A program made the position numbers and the translations under genes. Shown piece after piece: positions 5,454-7,862 of a DNA stretch of 7,862 bases. Under the pieces are notes generated by a model, which was not told where the DNA came from, did not search any database, and was given only the letters and a program-made list of their open reading frames with translations. Numbering within the stretch: position 1 is the stretch's first letter; every line of letters starts with the position of its first letter. This DNA comes from Sphingomonas bacterium. GTDB taxonomy: Bacteria; Pseudomonadota; Alphaproteobacteria; Sphingomonadales; Sphingomonadaceae. The stretch covers positions 1-7,862 of the forward strand of contig JAJAZM010000076.1 in assembly GCA_026785645.1 (NCBI GenBank), given 5' to 3'.

Positions 5454-6116
5454 ATGTACCGACTGTTTCAGTTGCTCGATTCCAATCAAATCGCTCGACT
5501 GAGCGAGATTGCTCGGTCGGCCAAGTGGGTCGACGGGCGGATCACCAACCCGACCAACATCGGCAAGAACAACCAGCAGATCGAGGGCGGCTCGGCGCGC
5601 GACGAGAGCGGGGGGATGCTCGCCGAGGCGCTCAAGGCCAATGCTGCGTTTAACGAATTTGCGATACCGGTGGCGGTCGCACCGCCGCTGCTCAGCCGAT
5701 ATTTGCCGGGGATGGGCTATGCGATCCACGGCGACAATGCGTTCATCCACCTGGGGCCGCAAACGCTCCGCAACGACCTCGCCTGCACCATCTTCCTCGC
5801 CGATCCGGCAAGCTATGACGGCGGCGCTCTGGTGATCCATGTCGGTGACGTGAAGACCGCCTTCCGCCTCCCCGCCGGCCATGCGATCGTCTATCCGGCG
5901 ACGATGCTGCACGAGGTCGAGCCGGTAACCCGCGGCGAGCGACTGGCCGCCTTTACCTTCATCCAGAGTCGCATCGCCGACCCGGCCAAGCGCGCGATTG
6001 CCGCCGACTTGGGCGCGATAGCCCGCACCGAGCGCGAACACCTCAATCCGGCGGCCCACGCGCGGCTCCTGGTCATCCAGCAGAATTTGCTGCGCGACTG
6101 GGGCGACGCGCCCTAA
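5454..6116 (+). CDS. PKHD-type Fe(II)/2-oxoglutarate dioxygenase (PiuC/YbiX-like hydroxylase)
   Basis: This 220-residue protein is close to the usual length of about 225 for the PiuC/YbiX family. The iron-binding facial triad is visible: H92-x-D94 in YAIHGDNAF and H153 in MLHEVEPVTRG. R163 in GERLAAF is the 2-oxoglutarate-binding arginine. KNNQQ (38-42), SYDGGALV (120-127) and LPAGHAIVYPA (139-149) are family signatures. The enzyme is expected to be a cytoplasmic hydroxylase using O2 and 2-oxoglutarate; its substrate is unknown. In many bacteria the gene sits beside a TonB-dependent siderophore receptor, but none is present here. The ATG at 5454 has GGAG 8 bases upstream; an in-frame ATG at 5397 lies farther out without homology. 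It converges with asd, and its TAA is immediately followed by the first copy of a duplicated hairpin. Confidence 0.9.
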   Translation: MYRLFQLLDSNQIARLSEIARSAKWVDGRITNPTNIGKNNQQIEGGSARDESGGMLAEALKANAAFNEFAIPVAVAPPLLSRYLPGMGYAIHGDNAFIHLGPQTLRNDLACTIFLADPASYDGGALVIHVGDVKTAFRLPAGHAIVYPATMLHEVEPVTRGERLAAFTFIQSRIADPAKRAIAADLGAIARTEREHLNPAAHARLLVIQQNLLRDWGDAP

Positions 6117-6215
6117 GCCTTGATCGTTTCGGGACTCCCCGAAGCGTGAATCAAGGCGTCAACATACCAAGCCTTGATCGTTTCGGGACTCCCCGAAGCG
6201 TGAATCAAGGCGTCA
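6115..6215. repeat. Two identical 47-bp hairpin elements in tandem (54-bp period) between convergent genes
   Basis: Copy 1 has its hairpin at 6117-6157 and copy 2 at 6171-6211; the identical block is 47 bases (6115-6161 and 6169-6215), with a 7-base spacer between blocks. Each copy folds as an 8-bp outer stem (GCCTTGAT with ATCAAGGC), a 3-base bulge (TGA) on the 3' side, and a 9-bp inner stem (CGTTTCGGG with CCCGAAGCG) capped by a 4-base ACTC loop. The inner stem has one T-G pair, which is a G-U wobble in RNA from the plus strand but an A-C mismatch in RNA from the minus strand. Neither side has a T-run. The pair fills nearly the whole gap between the hydroxylase and asd stop codons. Likely roles are 3'-end protection, factor-assisted termination in both directions, or a REP-like element. 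Confidence 0.93.
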
Positions 6216-6218
6216 CAA

Positions 6219-7247
6219 TCACGCGGCCTTTTGCAGGTGCCGCCTGCCGAGCAGCTCGGCGATCTGCACCGCGTTCAATGCCGCGCCCTTGCGGAGGTTG
6301 TCGCTGACCACCCAGATCGACAGACCATTGTCGACCGTCGGATCCTCGCGCACCCGGCTGACGAAAGTGGCGTATTCGCCAACGCATTCGACCGGGGTGA
6401 CGTAGCCGCCATCCTCGCGCTTATCGACCAGCATGATGCCCGGCGATTCGCGCAGGATGCGTTGTGCCTGGCCGGCCGAAATCTCGTCCTCGAACTCGAT
6501 ATTGATCGCTTCGGAATGACCGACGAATACCGGCACCCGGACGCAGGTCGCGCTGACCTTGATCTTCGAGCCGAGGATTTTCTTGGTCTCGACCACCATC
6601 TTCCATTCCTCCTTGGTCGAGCCGTCGTCGAGGAATTCGTCGATATGGGGAATAACGTTGAACGCGATCTGCTTGGTGAATTTGACCGGTGAATTGCTGT
6701 CGCCGACGAAGATGTTGCGGCTCTGCTCGAACAGTTCGTCCATGCCGGCTTTGCCAGCGCCGCTGACCGACTGGTAGGTCGCGACGACGACGCGCTTGAT
6801 GGTTGCGGCATCGTGCAGCGGCTTCAACGCGACGACCATCTGCGCGGTCGAGCAATTGGGATTGGCGATGATGTTCTTGGCACGATAGCCGTCGATTGCC
6901 TCGGGATTGACCTCGGGCACGATCAACGGGACGTCGGGGTCCATCCGGTAGAGCGAGCTATTGTCGATCACGGTGCAGCCCGCCGCGGCGGCGCGCGACG
7001 CATGCGCGCGGCTGACCTCGGACCCGGCAGCAAACAGCGCCATGTCCCAGCCCTCAAAATCGAAATGTTCGATATTGTGGACCTTCAACTCCTTGCCGCT
7101 GTCGCCAAGGTCGATGATCGATCCGGTCGATCGCGGGCTGGCGACGGCGGCAATCTCGTCGAACGGGAATTCGCGCTCGACCAATATATTCAATATTTCG
7201 CGCCCGACATTGCCGGTGGCGCCAACCACGACGACCCGATAGCCCAT
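6219..7247 (-). CDS. asd: Aspartate-semialdehyde dehydrogenase
   Basis: The enzyme reduces aspartyl phosphate to aspartate semialdehyde with NADPH, the branch point to lysine, diaminopimelate, threonine and methionine, in the cytoplasm. The 342-residue length is typical. Residues 8-16 (VGATGNVGR) form the nucleotide-binding glycine loop. IIANPNCSTAQM (126-137) contains the catalytic C132. Q159 in YQSVSGAGKAG (158-168) and H244 in FVGHSEAINIEF are the expected substrate-binding glutamine and general-base histidine. RVPVFVGHSEA resembles the proteobacterial and Gram-positive-like class rather than the E. coli type. The ATG at 7247 is followed at once by the Rossmann strand; an AAGGGA purine run lies about 11 bases upstream. 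The gene lies downstream of rplS on the same strand, across a GC hairpin, and converges with the PKHD hydroxylase. It is complete and looks functional. Confidence 0.97.
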   Translation of the reverse strand: MGYRVVVVGATGNVGREILNILVEREFPFDEIAAVASPRSTGSIIDLGDSGKELKVHNIEHFDFEGWDMALFAAGSEVSRAHASRAAAAGCTVIDNSSLYRMDPDVPLIVPEVNPEAIDGYRAKNIIANPNCSTAQMVVALKPLHDAATIKRVVVATYQSVSGAGKAGMDELFEQSRNIFVGDSNSPVKFTKQIAFNVIPHIDEFLDDGSTKEEWKMVVETKKILGSKIKVSATCVRVPVFVGHSEAINIEFEDEISAGQAQRILRESPGIMLVDKREDGGYVTPVECVGEYATFVSRVREDPTVDNGLSIWVVSDNLRKGAALNAVQIAELLGRRHLQKAA

Positions 7248-7275
7248 GTTTCGTTGATCCCTTACCCTGGCGCTT

Positions 7276-7320
7276 CAAACCGAAAGCGGCCGGACCCCCC
7301 ATGTCGGAAGGCCCGGCCGC
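7276..7320 (-). terminator. GC hairpin between rplS and asd, candidate terminator or attenuator
   Basis: A perfect 8-bp inverted repeat (GCGGCCGG at 7286-7293 with CCGGCCGC at 7313-7320) has a 19-base loop and begins 26 bases after the rplS stop. On the minus strand it is followed by TTTCGGTTTG, a broken T-rich tract. It probably reduces or ends read-through from the trmD-rplS transcript. If it terminates fully, asd needs its own promoter in the short remaining leader (about 38 bases), and I cannot identify one there, so partial read-through is plausible. Confidence 0.55.
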
Positions 7321-7345
7321 GTTTCAAGCCGTCATCTGGCCTAGC

Positions 7346-7741
7346 CTAGCTGTCTTTCTTGTCGCTGCCCTTGGGCGGGCGGGGATCGCGACGTTCGGCG
7401 ATGCGCGCCGATTTGCCGCGGCGACCGCGCAGATAATAAAGCTTGGCGCGGCGTACGGCGCCACGGCGCACGACCTCGATCGAATCGATCGCCGGCGAGT
7501 AAAGCGGGAAGACGCGCTCGACGCCTTCGCCGAACGAAATCTTGCGGACGGTGAAGTTGGACCCGATGCCCTTGTTCGAGCGCGCGATGCACACGCCTTC
7601 GAAATTCTGCACTCGGGCGCGTTCGCCTTCGATCACCTTGACTCCGACCTTGAGCGTATCGCCAGGGCGAAACACCGGGATCGGACGCAATTCGGTGAGG
7701 GTCTCGATCGCTTCGCTTTCGAGAGTCTGGATAAGATTCAT
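7346..7741 (-). CDS. rplS: Large ribosomal subunit protein L19 (bL19)
   Basis: bL19 sits at the 30S-50S interface of the ribosome. The 131-residue product shows the family's full layout: an N-terminal helix (MNLIQTLESEAI), the beta-barrel segment FRPGDTLKVGVKVIEGERARVQ with NFEGVCIARSNKGIGSNFTVRKIS (residues 24-69), GVERVFPLYSPAIDSIEVVRRG (73-94), and the RAKLYYLRGRRGKSARI tail (98-114). A further charged C-terminal extension (ERRDPRPPKGSDKKDS) is longer than in E. coli and usual for alphaproteobacteria. The ATG at 7741 follows the trmD stop by 12 bases, and the AAGG overlapping that stop gives a suitably spaced ribosome binding site. The adjacency to trmD is the conserved rpsP-rimM-trmD-rplS arrangement. 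Confidence 0.98.
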   Translation of the reverse strand: MNLIQTLESEAIETLTELRPIPVFRPGDTLKVGVKVIEGERARVQNFEGVCIARSNKGIGSNFTVRKISFGEGVERVFPLYSPAIDSIEVVRRGAVRRAKLYYLRGRRGKSARIAERRDPRPPKGSDKKDS

Positions 7742-7753
7742 TGCCTTAAAGCC

Positions 7754-7862
7754 TTAATCTTCTAGCCGCGCACCAGAGGGCGGTTCCTCCCGGGCGCCCC
7801 CATGGCGCTCGATCAGGTCCGGCCGCCTTAGCCGTGTGTCTGCGGATGCCCGGTCGTGTCGC
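7754..7862 (-). CDS. trmD: tRNA (guanine-N1)-methyltransferase TrmD, C-terminal end only
   Basis: Only the last 35 codons and the TAA stop (7756-7754) are in the window. The frame gives ADTRLRRPDLIERHGG near its middle, matching the usual TrmD C-terminal pattern 'T-x-x-R-R-P-D-L', then a short charged tail. The catalytic SPOUT knot is outside the window. The position 12 bases upstream of rplS on the same strand supports the call, because trmD-rplS is a conserved pair. TrmD methylates G37 of tRNAs next to the anticodon using S-adenosylmethionine. Confidence 0.85.
   Translation of the reverse strand, partial: RHDRASADTRLRRPDLIERHGGAREEPPSGARLED

Noticed and set aside
5430..6059. 209-codon minus-strand open frame opposite the PKHD hydroxylase
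   Set aside because: It is antisense to a gene with a complete iron and 2-oxoglutarate site, and it shows no domain of its own.
6115..6215. CRISPR array or attachment site reading of the tandem repeat
   Set aside because: There are only two copies, the spacer between the identical blocks is 7 bases, no cas or integrase gene is nearby, and each unit is itself a long hairpin.

Overview
The window is GC-rich, densely coded bacterial chromosome. The protein styles, the trmD-rplS order and the UPF0301-type protein suggest an alphaproteobacterium, most likely of the Sphingomonadales. This assignment is an inference from gene content and protein flavour, not from a marker search. There are nine coding regions, two of them cut by the window edges. 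I see no tRNA, rRNA, CRISPR array, transposase or phage gene.

Left part (1-1600): a YqgE/AlgH-family gene runs off the left edge on the minus strand. It is divergent from a plus-strand Prx5-type peroxiredoxin (499-978). After a GC hairpin comes a small membrane-anchored protein with a histone-like basic tail (1075-1536), closed by a textbook intrinsic terminator (1561-1594).

Middle part (1610-5331, all minus strand, read right to left): an NTF2-like lipoprotein overlaps a GFA-family zinc protein by 4 bp. A REP-like inverted repeat follows, then an alpha/beta hydrolase, and last a 621-aa lipoprotein of peptidase family M2 (angiotensin-converting-enzyme-like). The spacing allows one transcript, but nothing in the sequence shows that the four proteins share a pathway.

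Right part (5332-7862): a divergent intergenic region leads to a plus-strand PKHD-type (PiuC/YbiX-like) Fe(II)/2-oxoglutarate hydroxylase. It converges on asd (aspartate-semialdehyde dehydrogenase, minus). The 102-bp gap between the two stop codons is almost filled by two identical copies of a hairpin element. Upstream of asd, on the same strand, are rplS (ribosomal protein L19) and the C-terminal end of trmD, the usual translation-gene cluster, with a GC hairpin between rplS and asd.

Most of this is ordinary housekeeping and accessory content. I find no convincing new multi-gene system. The points most worth a second look are the duplicated hairpin between convergent genes, the REP-like element lying 8 bp from a start codon that lacks a visible ribosome binding site, and the unusually complete ACE-type active site in a bacterial lipoprotein.
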